This document shows positions 11,201-25,700 of a stretch of DNA of 64,000 nucleotides, one piece after another (within the stretch, counting starts at the first letter, position 1; each line of letters begins with the position of its first letter). The position numbers and the translations under genes were made by a program. The DNA is from Procambarus clarkii. Its lineage: Eukaryota > Arthropoda > Malacostraca > Decapoda > Cambaridae. The notes under the pieces were generated by a model. That model was not told where the DNA came from. It did no database searches and saw nothing but the letters and a program-made list of their open reading frames with translations. The stretch is from assembly GCF_040958095.1 (NCBI RefSeq), contig NC_091160.1, forward strand, positions 43,679,646 to 43,743,645. Direction: 5' to 3'.

Positions 11201-14200
11201 GATTTGGGAATAATGATGTCTGATGACCTAATGTTTGGGGAGCATAACCAAGCAAATACTATGTCAGCCAGAAAAATGATGAGATGGATTACGAGAACTT
11301 TCAAATCCAGGGATCCCATCACAATGGTTGTACTCTTCAAGTCACTTGTGCTGTCCTGCCTTGAGTGCTGTTCAGTACTCACTTCCACCCCCCCCCCCCT
11401 CCCTCTTCAGTGCAGGAGAGATTGCTGAAATAGAGGGAGTACAAAACATATATGGCATACATAGATGCGACAAAGCACCTAAATTATTGGGATCGTCTCA
11501 AAGCTCTCCAAATGTACTCACTAGAAAGGAGACAATAGAGATATCAAATAATATACACATGGAAAATACTGGAAGACCAGGTACCAAATCTACACAGTAA
11601 CATACAACATACTGGAGTGAACGATGTGGAAGAAAATGCGGAATAGAACCTGTGAAGAGCAGGGGTGCCATGGGCACAATCGGAGAACACTGTATAAACA
11701 TTAGAGGTCCACAGTTGTTCAACATCCTCCCAGCGAGCATAACAAATATTGCCAGAACAACCGTGGAAATTTTCAAGAGAAAACTAAATTGTTTTCTAAA
11801 AGAAGTGCCAGACCAACCAGGCTGTGGTGGGTATGTGGGTTTGCGGGCTGCTCCAAGCCACAGCCTGGTGGACCAAGCTCTCGAGGCCAGGCTTGAGGAG
11901 TAGAAGAACTCCCAGAACCCTATCAAGCAGGTATATACCAGGGACCATGAGCCAGAACCCGGCCCCCTCAGAGAGGCACAGGGAGCAATGGCCCCTGGAA
12001 AACTTCCCCCCTGTGGTTGGGGGTTTTCCTTTTCTGCCAGGCTCCCAGAAAGGTAGGCATAACTAAACAGACCCCACATGGTAAGAAAATTTCAACCGAA
12101 AACTGAAAAGAACTCCCTCAAATCCCAAGGAAACAAGCAAACGTCACACCTCACTATCGTGTCACTTGTCCGCGCAGCCCTCCCCTCCCCAGGAGCCCTG
12201 CGCAGGCTACCCAGCAACTGCAGTTCGTTGGCTAATGTGGTCGAGGATGGTTGTCAACTCTGGCCTCTGTTTTTTAGCAGTGTTTTGCCTTAGTGGTGTC
12301 CTCTGCTGTTCGTGGTGTAGTGGCCAGGTGTACAGTACTTAAATGTACCGGGGCCGCATGCGCTTAGGGCAGCTTTTCCTAGGTGTCGTGTAAGTACTAC
12401 CCCTGGGTGTCAGGGTTCTCTTCCCTGGTGCTTTCGGGACGCCATTTTTGTAAGGGTTTTAGCGGCTCGGCATTTACCCCGCCCTTGGGGCCAGCTGGGG
12501 TTTCATGGCTCTTGTTTGGCCTTGGGTAGGGAGTGGTATTGTTGCTGGTTAGTTTTAGGTAGATAATGCGTCAAGGTGTTGCGCATCCAGCTTACCGATG
12601 CAGTGGCTGGTTCCTGTTTCCTCTGGGGACATTGTACTTTTGCAGGGTTTTTCTTTTGATTTTTGTTCTGTTTGCCTGTTGGGTGTCTATTTGGTGTGGC
12701 TATAGGATCATTTATAATATATTGGTGGCCCTCTACTAGGCCCCCCGTGATTGTACATGTTGCAGGGTTTTCAGTGTTTTGATCTCCCCGTTGTTAGCTT
12801 TGGGTTTAACCGGTTAGCAACACCTTGCCTGGGCTCCCCATAGCAGTCAGCCTATGGGCCCTGGAAAAGCCCGTCGGGGCTCAGTGGACCTATGGATGCA
12901 TCTTCCGAGTACCATTTCGCCTTGTGCGAGTTTAAAGGTTGCTGTGTGCCCTTGTCTCTGTCACCGCTTTTACTTTCGTTATGCTGCCGGACGGGTCACC
13001 AACACCTTTGACCCGGAGTCTTGCGAGATGTGCTCTTTGCTTGTTCTCCAATTTACCCATTCTTATGACATTGATATTTGGGTACAGGCGGCATCCGTGT
13101 TGCATGCCGGGTGTAGGTTGCTGCAACGTAACAATATAGGAGTATATTATTGTATGAGTATGGGGCATAACTGGCAAACCCCTCACAGTGTTCAAGAGAG
13201 AACTGGATAAGCACCTCCAAAGGATACCTGATCAACCAGGCTGTGACTCATACGTCAGGCTGCGAGCAGCCGCGTCTAACAGCCTGGTTGACCAGTCCGG
13301 CAACCAGGAGGCCTGGTCGACGACCGGGCCGCGGGGACACTAAGTCCCGGAAGCACCTCAAGGTAGCCTCAAGGTAAGGTATGTCAATAATATAGGAGTA
13401 GTAAAGCCCATCCAAGGAACATTACTTTTTAAACAAGAAATACAACAAAAAATTAGGGAAGCGAGAGGAACTAATGAGAATAGGTTTATCCAGGAGGTAA
13501 ATCATATACCAAATGATTTATCTACTTCCAGTTCAATGGGGCCCCAGTGTTACGGAACCCTGGTTCAGCGGAAGTGTTTTGTTTTTGTTCGGATCTCCGG
13601 AACAGTAGAACACATTCCAGTCAAGTGGGGTCATGTTCAGGCGAGCAGAGTCGCTCCTGGAAGCTTGTGCCGAGAAACGTAAAAAAAATGACAATAAGTT
13701 TTCACAAATTTGCACAAAAATTATTGTCATTTGCACTAATTGTGTTGGTAATTACTTAAGTGTAATTACGTAAGTGTAGTTACAGGATGAGAGCTACGCA
13801 CGTGGTGTCCCATCTTGACTGCACTCTGTCATTCTTTGCCATTAGTTTCAAAGCATATAATGCTTTGAAATTACTCTACTGATGGTTTTGGCCTCCACCA
13901 CCTACTCATTTAACTTGTCCCAACCATCTACCACTCTGTTATCAAAAATGAAGTGTGCGCGCATGTGTATGTGTACTCACCTAGTTATAATCACCTAGTT
14001 ATACTCACCTAGTTGTGCTAGCAGGGGAGTTGAGCTTTGGCTCTTTGGTCCCGCCTCTCAACTGTCAATCTACTGGTGTACAGATTCCCGAGCGTCTCGA
14101 TCCCTCTCATATCTACATTTGAAACTGTGTATGGAGTCAGCCTCCACCACATCACTTCCTAGTGCATTCCATTTACTAACTACTCTGACCCTGAAAAAGT

Positions 14201-17200
14201 TCTTTCTAATGTCTCTGTGGCTCATTTGGGTACTCAGCTTCCACCTGTGTCCCCTTGTGGGTGTACCACCCGTGTTAAATAACCCATCTTTGTCTACCCT
14301 GTCAATTCCTCCTGAGAATTTTGTATATGGTGATCATGTCTTCCTGAGGTCTCCTGTCTTCCAGCGACGTGAGGTGTAGTCCACGCAGCCTTTCCTCATA
14401 TCTCATGCCTCTTAGTTCTGGGACCAGTCTAGTGGTATACCTCTGAACGTTTTATGAACATGTGCGTGAGCATGTTAGGGTGCGTGCATGTGGGGTACGT
14501 GCATGTGCATGTGGGGGTACGTGCATGTGTGTGCATGTGCATGTGGGGGTACGTGCATGTGTGTGCATGTGCATGTGGGGGTGCATGTGTGTGCATGTGC
14601 ATGTGGGGGTGCATGTGTGTGCATGTGCATGTGGGGGTGCATGTGTGTGCATGTGCATGTGGGGGTGCATGTGTGTGCATGTGGGGGTGCGTGCATGTCC
14701 ATGTGGGGGTGCATGCGTGTGCATGTGGGGGTGCATGCATGTGCATGTGGGGGGGGGGTGCACGTGCATGTAGGCATGCATGCATGGTAGGTGGTGTATG
14801 CTTCTAATGCCTTTTATCACATGCTATTCTCACTGAATACTTTATTGTACTGTATTTCTGTATATCCCTGACTCGTTTGTGTCTGCAAGTTTCCACTTGT
14901 TTACTCACATTCTATTGTTACCTCATTCTAAAAAATGCTATCTGTACTGTATAGTGTATTATTTATACAGAATGAAGATCATATCTCCTCTGGTTTAAAA
15001 TTTTATTTTGTTTTAAATTTAGTTCTTTCAATCTGACTTCATAACTCATTTTTGGTTCCATTCTAGGGGCATATTTCTTAAGTTTCTATTTATGATTCAA
15101 GAAGTGCGAGCGCCAAGCATGAGCTACGTATTAATGATCAGATCGTACAAAAGTTGTATACGGTGCCTCCTCAGTTGCATATGTTGTGGGTTTTGTCATG
15201 CCCTCTTCAGAATCCTAAATAATTTTGTATACTGTACAGTAATTCCAAATCTCAGATGGGTAATTGTTGAGCAATGCTGTGGCCAGCAGTAAAACTTGTG
15301 AAGCTTTTATAATAATGAAGGTTGATATTTCAGGTCTCACCTGCTTTTACTTTAAGATACTGTATAGAGAATTGAGATATTTGCTCATTCTCTGAAGCCA
15401 ATCCCAACCCTACGGGTCAGGATTGGCTGAAAGTTTTGAACCGCTTCCTTTACATCCAGGTGGAATCACAAGCTACCTGTGTATATATAGCACTATTTCT
15501 CGATCGGGATGGCTCTGTGTTGGATGCACTTCATCTCAACTGGAATCATTAGCAGAGGATTGATTTGTTTGCTCAAATCCAGGTGATGTTGCCCATGCTG
15601 GTAAAGTTGGAGAGTTTTGTGGCCCAGGATGTTTGGTGCTCCGGGGCATTGGGTCTTCTCTTTCCCTCTGGCTCTTTCACAGCTACTCATGTTTAACATA
15701 TATACTCTCTTTTCTGGCTGTTTTGAAGCAGGTAATAGTGGAAAAAATAGCAAAATTATATACCTTGAATTTAGCAAAGTCTTTGATATTTCATCATCCA
15801 CAGCACAGGTAAGTTCCTCGTATATTTTATTAGTTTTTCTTAATTTTAACCATGGTGATTTTTGCCTAAGGAAGTCACCAAGGGGTATTAGTTCAGGAAT
15901 AAGGCTTTTAGTGAAGATGACAAACAACTTCATCTGCAAGCAATTGCTCACTCCCGTGCCCTCCTGTTTGTCTCGATACACTTAGCGCCTTTCCATATGT
16001 GTGTTAGGATGAGAGTGAGGTGGATGCACCAGGTGCCTTATGTTTACACAGCCAGTGCTGTCATCTCGTATGTGGGTTAGGGTGGAGTGACGAGGCTGTC
16101 AACAAGTGGTCTGCAGATAGTAGTAGCAGTGCAGCACTTTTTGGTCTTCTTGGATCAAAGTATTGTTTGGAGGAAGTACTTGCTTATCAGTGACTATGAG
16201 GGCACAAGGTCTAGCTCATTATTACCTTTCTACTGGCCTTGTTATAACTGTTTTATAATTATATTTCATCATTATAACATTATAATTCAACTTTCCTGAT
16301 GTTAGAATTGTGTTTTGGTTATAGAGGAATATACCTTCTGATGGCTGTTGCGAGCAGCCACCTCAGTCGGACGTAACCCTCACCTCTCCCACTGGCAAGC
16401 TGAGTGTCATACACAGCTGCCGGCAAACCATACTACACTCTAGGTTCTCCTGACAATCCGAGCCTTTGTGGCGTTACCAGAGAACACAATGATTTACAAG
16501 ACGAGACTGAAAGTGTGATTCCTCGGAGTCTTCAAGCAGACTGCCCTCAAAATCGCAGCTTCCATTGACAGGGCAAGAACATTTGGACCTGTTGAATTCC
16601 ATGTACCTGTACATGGAAACGAGGCCATTGTGATTGTGGCGATGAAAGTAGACCTTCAGAAGATCCTGGATGTGAAACACCGGGTCCCACTACTAGAGGC
16701 AAACCTCTCACCAATTCCTCCCAGACAAATCACGACTGAGAGAATGATTTTCGTCAACAGGCTGAACTGCTGGATTACGAGTGAGGACCCCCCTGACAAC
16801 ATTGTGTGACAAGTCAACTCCGAACATCTTACCCTGAAAGTGATGACAGCTCTACTTATGAAGACCACCGACAACACTCGACATATGATGATGACCCAGA
16901 CGGCTGAACAGGTCCAAGAAGCAGCAAAGAATGGATTAAAATGCTTTGGAATAACCTCCTCACCGAACCAGATTGCCATGGAGAAGATCTACAATGTGAG
17001 ACAGTGCTTCAAGTGCTTCAACTATGAGTACTTATCAAACAAGTGCCAAGAACAAATGGTTATGTGCATCTCGTGCTCTAGCACTCATAACTACAAGGAC
17101 TGCACCACTACCACCAAGAAATGCATGAACTATGGAGAACAGTATGCTGCTGCCACCTATCTGCACAAAAAGGAAGGTGGAACTCAAGAAGCTTAAGGAG

Positions 17201-20200
17201 AAGGCCACCACGCCACCGACCACCCAAAGGCAAGTTGCTGCGACCATGGTTCTAGGACCTGACCAGTTTCTGAACCTCCCTACAAGAAGCCAACTGCAAA
17301 CAATGTCCACATGATCTGGATGACCACACAAGCCTCAGCAGCAGGACCCACCAAAACCAGGGATGCCAACAGTCATCCAGAACATCCACATCTAGGTCAT
17401 CATTGCATGTGCAGACAGAGTTGCAAAACAAGATAAAACAAATCCACAAGGGCCGTGACGAGGATTCGAACCTGCGTCCGGGAGCATCCCAGACACTGCC
17501 TTAATCGACTGAAACATGTTCCTCAGAACAGTGAACGGGCTTCTGAAAGCAAATGGCATTGTGCCTGTCCTGTTACCAGTGATAGAACATGGAAATGCAG
17601 GCACCCAAAAAGACAAAAAGATGCTCAATAGATGATGACAACTGAGGACACCCTGATGACACTGTCAGTGGTTCACTCCACAGAAAACACAGGAATACTG
17701 GCGACACAGGAAGAAAAATACTACGCATCTTCAGACGAACCTATGGACATTGAGCCTCTCTCCGACGAGGTTGAGAATGCCTCTGAGGAAGCATCCTCAA
17801 TTCACACCACGAGCAGAAACACCACAGAGACTACAACTGCCCATGTTTCCGGGTCATGATGCACCAAGTATTTTGGACCTAACCACATGTCAATGCCTTC
17901 ATGCCTAACCTTCAAAAATGGCCAGGCAATCATCATCAACGTACCGCGGGATATTGTTGATGAACAGATCCCACCAGACCAATTCCTACATTATCCTGCA
18001 CCATTGCCTATGGACACCCATATACAGACATGAAGTCAAAACAAGAAACCGAAGAACAAGAAAAAATAGCACCCCGAAGCCCCAAAACAGTAATGCAGTA
18101 GTATAATATTAATAAGAACTTCTGATAGCTGCTTGGCTCTCTCTTGGCCCTCCTTGGTGTTTTGTGCGGTTTGAAGGATTCTGCTGCAGCACACCTTTCC
18201 TAAAATCCTCGCCCAGTTGTTGGGTTAAGCCCTGGCTCTACTCTCTACAACTATGACACTTCCTCTCCAAACTATACTTCTGTCTGTCCCACTTCCTGCT
18301 CGCACTTTATATGTACAATTGATTGATTGGTTGGCTATTCAGGGCTGGTTTGAATAATCTCCAGTGTCTCCTTCCTCCTATAAAGACCCAGAAGAACCAC
18401 ATTGTGTCGAGGCTGTTGTCGTCTTGTTGACCTTTGTTGAGGTCACTGCATCCTTGGATTAGTTGACTTGCTTAGAAAGGAGATTTTCATCTACAGTACC
18501 TGTACATTCAAAGCTTTATTTTCTCCATTTGATTTTTGGTATCAAAGTTTGCATAAATATCCAGTATTTTTTAAAATTTATGCTATTACAATAAAGTTAA
18601 TATTTTTATTATCTGCTAAATATAGCACAGTATTAGTACGTATTAGCAAGAAAACAAATCGTCCCCATGTAATAGAGAACTTGATGCAACAGACGAGATC
18701 CGATCTGAATCAGTCGGTTAGAGGGAGCCTTCACTGCTATTATTGTAAACTGTTGAATCTATAAGTTACATTTGAGAGTTTTTGGTGGGTTTCATTGGCC
18801 CTTCGTCTTATCCACAAAAAGTAAAACAAATTGATTATATAATTCACATTAACTTTTTCAGAGCAAACCGGATGCTCCAGAAGGCCATCACGGGACACGT
18901 GTCATCACGCAGACAAGGTTCTCCTGGAAATACTTCGTACTCCCTGCATGGCACCCTCACCCCTCCGCATGGTAGAGTGCAGTAGACTCCTCATTTGCTA
19001 TGTATTGCCTGGGTTTACTGGTATATTGCAGTTGGTTTGTGAATGAAGTGGGATGGACATCTGAGTGATGCTTATTTTTACTGTAGGATCATTTTACTCT
19101 TATTTGAGATGGTACTGGTTTCTATGTTTGTAATTAATAAGTAGATATACCTGCATATAAAAGGTTTAGTTCCTAGCATTAACAAATCAAAATGCTCTTT
19201 GCTTAACCGTTTCACTGCTCCAATTGTAATATGCCATTTTATCCTGTGCTGCATTTGTAATATGCCACTTTCCCCTGTGCAATATGCAATTTTCTCCTGT
19301 GCTACATTTGCAATATGCAGTTTTCTCCTGTGCTACATTTGCAATATGCAATTTTCTCCTGTGCTACATTTGCAATATGCAATTTTCTCCTGTGCTACAT
19401 TTGCAATATGCCACTTTCTCCTGTGCTACATTTGCAATATGCCACTTTCTCCTGTGCTACATTTGCAATATGCAATTTTCTCCTGTGCTACATTTGCAAT
19501 ATGCAATTTTCTCCTGTGCTACATTTGCAATATGCCACTTTCTCCTGTGCTACATTTGCAATATGCCACTTTCTCCTGTGCTACATTTGCAATATGCAAT
19601 TTTCTCCTGTGCTACATTTGCAATATGCAATTTTCTCCTGTGCTACATTTGCAATATTCTCCTGTGCTGCTGTTGCAAACAGGCATTTCCTCCTGTGCTC
19701 AAATTGCAATATACAGTTTTCTCTCATTTGTTAGCTATTTTTAGTCATGCACGCCTTAATGCGGTACTTTTAAGCAGCTGCACAGATTAGAGAGTTAATG
19801 CATGGCTGATTCATTGGCTAGTAGTTTGGACAATAACCATCCCAAATTTTCTTGAGCAGTAATGTGCTCAAAAGCTCCCACAAGTAAAGTTTTCTTCGTG
19901 CTTCGCTTTTAGATAGCTATACAATACAGTACTGTATTTTTCTTTTAATTTTTTTGGGGTTTGTGTATTTCTTGATGTGTCTGAAGCACTGTGTGTATTA
20001 GTGACTTTGTAGTAATGTATCACTTAGTCACTGTTATCTGTAAACAAAAATTCCCCTTGTACAATAAAGCAATTGTGAAAGACGAGATCTTTCTGCTTTA
20101 ATGCCATGTTGACCTGCATTGTATAGCTTGTTCTCTTCCATAAAACTGGGAAGTTGGATTCTTAGAACACACTCAAAAACCTTAATGATATGTATGGTCA

Positions 20201-22646
20201 CAACTTGTTAAGGATGCAGGATGGACTGAAACATCATAACATCATTCTTTTCATATGTTTGGATTCAGTTATTTGTCGCATTCTTGTTATTGTGACATTC
20301 TTTGTTGATGTTATTGTCACTGGTCTATGTTTTTATATCTTGTGAAACAGAGCAATGTCATATCACACACGACTTGATAATGGTCCGGGACGGACCGAAA
20401 CGTCGTCGTTTCTCCATCTTCTGATATGTGGTTTGACCATCATATCTTCAGCCATGTTATTGTGACTCCTCGTCTGCAGAGCAATGTCCACAGTTTTTAA
20501 TTTATGTGAGGTGTCACCTATTTCCAGTCTCTTTATCCATATTATGCCAAGTTCCTGTGCTAATGGTATTTTGCACTTCTTTATAAATAATTGAAATCCA
20601 GTGATCTGGCCTGAGAGCTGAGTACATGAGTATGTTGTTTATTTCATTTTAGAAAGGTGTGTGGTTTATTCTCATGTGTGACGTATGACTTTGTGTGGGT
20701 CGGGTTGATAAAAAAAAAAAAAATGGCTTTTGGGATCTTTGACAGAACAATACATTCATGGTATCCAACACATAGCTAAACAGGGATTCATATTGTTCTT
20801 TTAGAATTTTGCCTACGTCTTTATCATTGGTGTCCTTAAGACTCTGTTTTTTATTCTGCTTTGTTCATTAATCTGTACTTGGTTTGGAAGCAGCAATTGT
20901 GCAGGGAACCAAAAGTAGAGGCCAGCAATAGGCTTAGATTAAAAAAAAAAACATTAATGCTGGGGTGGTTAACCATGTCGTATATGATATATGTATAGAG
21001 GTGGGCATTGGTATGTTTGTATGAGAGTCATTGGTTTATCATTATTGTTTCACTCTATGGAGGATTGAGATAGTGAAGTGGATGCTAGAATGATGGCTTT
21101 GCTTCTTGCAGGTCAGCATTCAATTCCTGGTTGTCCAAGTGGTTGGGCACCATTCCTTCTCTTTGACCTATCCCGACTCCTCATCCTTGTATCCCTTCCA
21201 AGTGTTATATACATAGCCGTGATGGCTTAATTCCTTCTCGTGATAATTACCTTTACCCTCTCTAATGTAGCATGTCATAGGGTCTAGGATCACCATGGTG
21301 GTAGCTTTATGCATGAACCCTTTGTTGGGAATATTACAGTTTGCTTGCATAAAAATTAGATAGCTTCTCTGTATTAGTGGTATTGAAGATCTTTGCAAAC
21401 CTCTTTATGTACACAGATATGCAAATGTCTTTGCATCAAATCATGAGCTTTAAAAGTGGTAGACATGGTAGAAGATTATCACTTAAGTAAATAATTTATA
21501 ATCTTAGTGGTTTAATATCTATGTGAATTAGTGAAATTAATTTACAAATAGAGCTGCATCTACAAACCATGCCATAATGTTCACATCATGTGTGATGAGC
21601 ATTTCAGTTTGTATTTTATTCATAGCGGAATCTATGTTTCAACTCCTATGGCTTGAGGAGGATGTGGAGGCATTGAGTGCCGGGCCTTCGTCTGGTTTGC
21701 TTGCCTCGGTGGATAGGGCATTCGCTGCGTTGTTTAAGCTGTTTGCACCGATTCTTGGGGAGGCTGTGTCTCTGTTCTTTGCTTCTCGCCTTGCGTGCTG
21801 TTAGGCCGTGCTCGCTCTCTTTGGAATCCGCTTGGGCCCTGGCTCTTAAGTTTTCGTCGCCTTTTTGTCCGTTGCTGTTTGCAGAAGCTACTGTCACGCA
21901 GTTTCTGCAGGTGGCCTCATCTAACTGTCGTCCTATGTCAGACGTGTTGGTTTTCTGTGGGGGCCGCTCTCGGGATTCTCGGAAGAGTCTTGTCAGGGCT
22001 CATGGTTCTTCCAGTCGGGATGGGCCATTGGTGCCAGTTTCTGAGCTGGCATCGTCTGGTCGGCACAATGCTCGCTCTGCTCGTCAGCCGGCATCTTGCA
22101 AGGGGCGTTGGCCCTTTCGCGGGTCGCTCCATTGATGGGGCAATGGGGGAGAGGCTTGCGCTGTTTACTCACCCCTAGTCCCACGATTCGTGGGCATTTC
22201 AGGTCGTATCCTCCGGCCTGTAGTGGTGTTGGGTGGGAGGTTCGGGACTGGTGGGGCAGCCTTCCTTCCCTGTACTCCATTGGGTCATCTTGGACTGGGT
22301 GCGCTTGGGCATGGTCGAAACGACCCCATTCCTCAGGTGGGTATCCCACCTGTTTCCAGTGCCGAAACGGGACTGTGCAGATCTGCATTTCATACTAGAC
22401 TTGTCCCGTCTGAACCCCTGGATTCCTTGTCTCTCTTTTTGGATGACCACTCTGTTCCATGTCTGGCTCCTCGCTCCAGGTATAGGTCCAAGGACTGATC
22501 CCTGTGGGACTCCACTGGTGACGCCCCGCCACTCTGAGGCCTCACCCCTCATGGTTACTCGCTGTGTCCTGTTGCTTAGGTACTCCCTTATCCAGTGGAG
22601 TACCTTCCCTTTCACTCCTGCCTGCATCTCCAGTTTGTGTGTTTGT

Positions 22647-22745
<99 letters not shown>

Positions 22746-25700
22746 TGTTTACTTGTGTTTGTGGAGATGGCTCTCCAGCTCTCAGGCATCCCCATCCTCA
22801 GTTCCCACTTTGATGGAGCACTAAGGCATTACCTCACAAGAAATTAAAGGTCTAATGGAGAAATAAATCAAGATATCTTCCCCACTATGTCCCACATCAT
22901 CACTCAACAGCATTATACCATTGATAACACACCTACAGCACTATAATATTAGCAGTATATCCACAACACTATAACACACAATACATCTACAACACCATAA
23001 TTTTAAAATTGATTGCTTGTATACTGTATTTCACTATTTGATAGCTGCTACATTTTCCTATACAGTGACAACTCCCGGAATAGTGGGTGAAGAAGTCCTC
23101 GAAGATAGTGACGTTGAACTTTATTTAAACCAGGTAAATATGTGTATGTGTTTATAATGAATAGATTAATTGTTTAATTAAGGTTTTTGATCAAAAACTG
23201 AAGGATGTCTAAGAAAATAATTCCATGTTAGTAGAGAATGTCACAATAACATGACAATAACACCACCGACACATAAGAAATGAAATGAAAGTTACAGTGT
23301 TTTGGTCCATCCCAGACCCTTACAGACCCATACTGGACCCAAATCAAGGGCCCATCCCTAGACCCTTGATAAGGGCCAAGGACCCCATATCCAAGAACCA
23401 AAACATCATCACTTTCATTTCGCAGACGAGGAGTCACAATAACATAGCTGAAGTATGTTGACCAAACCACACACTAGACAGTGAAAGGACGACGACGTTT
23501 CGGTCCGTCCTGGACCATTCTCAAGTTGACAAAACGTCGTCGTCCCTTCACTTTCTAGTGTGTGGTTTGGTCAACACTTTCATTTCATTTCATGTGTGAG
23601 AGTTGGATTATCTATTTAATGCCATGATTGTGTTATATAACATTTTTCAAAGAGCATTCTTGCAAACTCTTGTCTGAATGTTGTATGTATTGATGTTAAG
23701 TTTGCACTGTATCTCATCATACTATACCATTTTGTGTACTGGGGAACACATTCTGCAGCACAGCCCTCATTATGAGATATTCTAAGGAGTTGCTCCTGTT
23801 TAGTAAGCATTTTATCACCTCATCCCCAGTGGGCACAATATCATAGAGTACCATTAACTCAACACTGAATCAACGTTATCAACATTGATTCATCATTGAA
23901 TTAACATAACTCTTGGATAATGTGCCCACTGGGTCTGTATTACACTTCCTAGATTCATTCTTTGCAAGAAAACATTAGTAAAGTGACCTGTAATGAATTT
24001 GACTGATTTTTGGTCAAACTTCTCGGCAGTCATTTATTATCTGTAACTGGCAACTATACAGTTTTCATGGAGGGCTTGCCTTGGTGGTTCGCTGAAGCTA
24101 CCAACAGAAAACATTTGAGGAGACCTACCAGAAATGACATTTCATTACATTAAATGCTGGTAAGAGCCATCGGGTTTTGCTAGTGTCAGAAATACAGTTG
24201 AAAATATTTACATATTGACAGGTTACTGCTCTTCATCGGTTAGCCTTTGCGGAACTCCTCTTGGCTCAACAACTGGTACCAGAAGATAGGGTCACTCGGA
24301 CATTTGAGCTAATTCTCCGAGACCCGATGGATCAATTGGTTGCTGAGGGAGAGGTATATATATAAATACAGTACAGTATATATATATTTTTTTATATTTT
24401 GTTATAAAGAAATTATTATGTATATATATAGTTTTGGTGCATTTATTACTAATATTATGCTCTTTATAACCAAAATATCTTATTTTAAATGTGATAGAGT
24501 TTGGCTGGTCAAGCACGCAGGAGTGTCGGTAGAGGAGATCATCAGGCTGTGCTCTCCGTTTTGGCTATGTTACGTCACGTTACAAACATGCAGCCAGAGT
24601 ACGATCGCCTCCTAACAAACTGCCAGACATCAATACGCTCAAAATTTGCTGCAATCATAAATATGTTACAAGAGACTGTAAGTCGAATATTTTAATTTTG
24701 CTTTGGCTTGAAGGTTGCTTGGGATATTTCTAAGAAAAAAAAGTTAGATGACTGTTAAATCTTTGGCTAAATTTGTTTTGCTCTTGACTACTGTAGTTCA
24801 TTGTCAGTTGAGCTTAATGCAGGTTTTAGTAGGTATGATGTAAGACCCATTTGATACCAATTACTTGCATGAGAAGAGTTTTCAAAGACTATATCAAGAA
24901 GATTAATATTTTCACCCTTAAAAAAAAAATTATACAGTACAGCAGTACAGTGATCGCTCACTAACTCGGATCATATGGGGGGGAACCCCATATGATATAA
25001 ACCCCAAAGTTCTTACAGCACACAGAAAGGTCAAGCATTGCACATAATGGATGACATAACCATCCATCTTGACATAACCTTTTTTATGGATGGCTTCAGT
25101 TACAGTGTGTTGAACCCAAGAATCGGCATCCCTGTGGCCTGGTCTGACTAGGCCTCTGGACTTGCAAGGCCTACTGAACACCAGGACCACATTGGTGTGC
25201 TCATAAAGTTGAGAGAATCATAAGGATTCAAGTTTAACCTCATAACAAAGTAAAGCCACTCAAAGTACAGTATGGGCAAAGCAAATGACAAAAACCTTTT
25301 GCCTGAATATTCAACCCGTTCTCCTAATAGAACGTCGCATTTTGACGCATACTCTACCTAAGGCCAAAAATTGTCATATCAGAAAATGATATCAGCTCGC
25401 GAAGTTGACATACTGTCCCGTTTCCTATTTTGGGTCCTCTGGTAGGTTAGGATAAGGGCACCTTGGTACAACAATTTCTTGACATTGTGAAACCTTAGGA
25501 AGACGGGCTGGAATATTAGCAGTAAACATACAGTACAGTACTGTATTTGCAATGAAGGCAGTAACTGAAGCACTCTTGTGCTCTTGTATCTGTGGATACA
25601 CATCACACTAGCTGAATCTACCCACCTGACATGGAGCCTGAGACAATGTGGCTTTCTTTGAGGTTATCTTGGGATGGTTTCGGGGCTTAGCGTCCCTGCG

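Noticed and set aside
13541-13700. GTTACGGAACCCTGG segment as a possible LTR start
   Set aside because: No second LTR, primer-binding site or polypurine tract is found nearby. The resemblance is from memory only.
14429-14820. His/Thr/Pro and Val/Cys/Met repetitive ORFs on both strands
   Set aside because: GTGCATGTG minisatellite; a stop-free repeat in several frames.
19199-19790. Three overlapping Cys/Phe-rich ORFs that look like small membrane proteins
   Set aside because: 31-bp tandem repeat read in all three frames. No independent evidence of coding.
21938-22388. Minus-strand ORFs opposite the DIRS piece
   Set aside because: Shadow frames with no recognisable motif. The plus strand carries clear reverse-transcriptase sequence.
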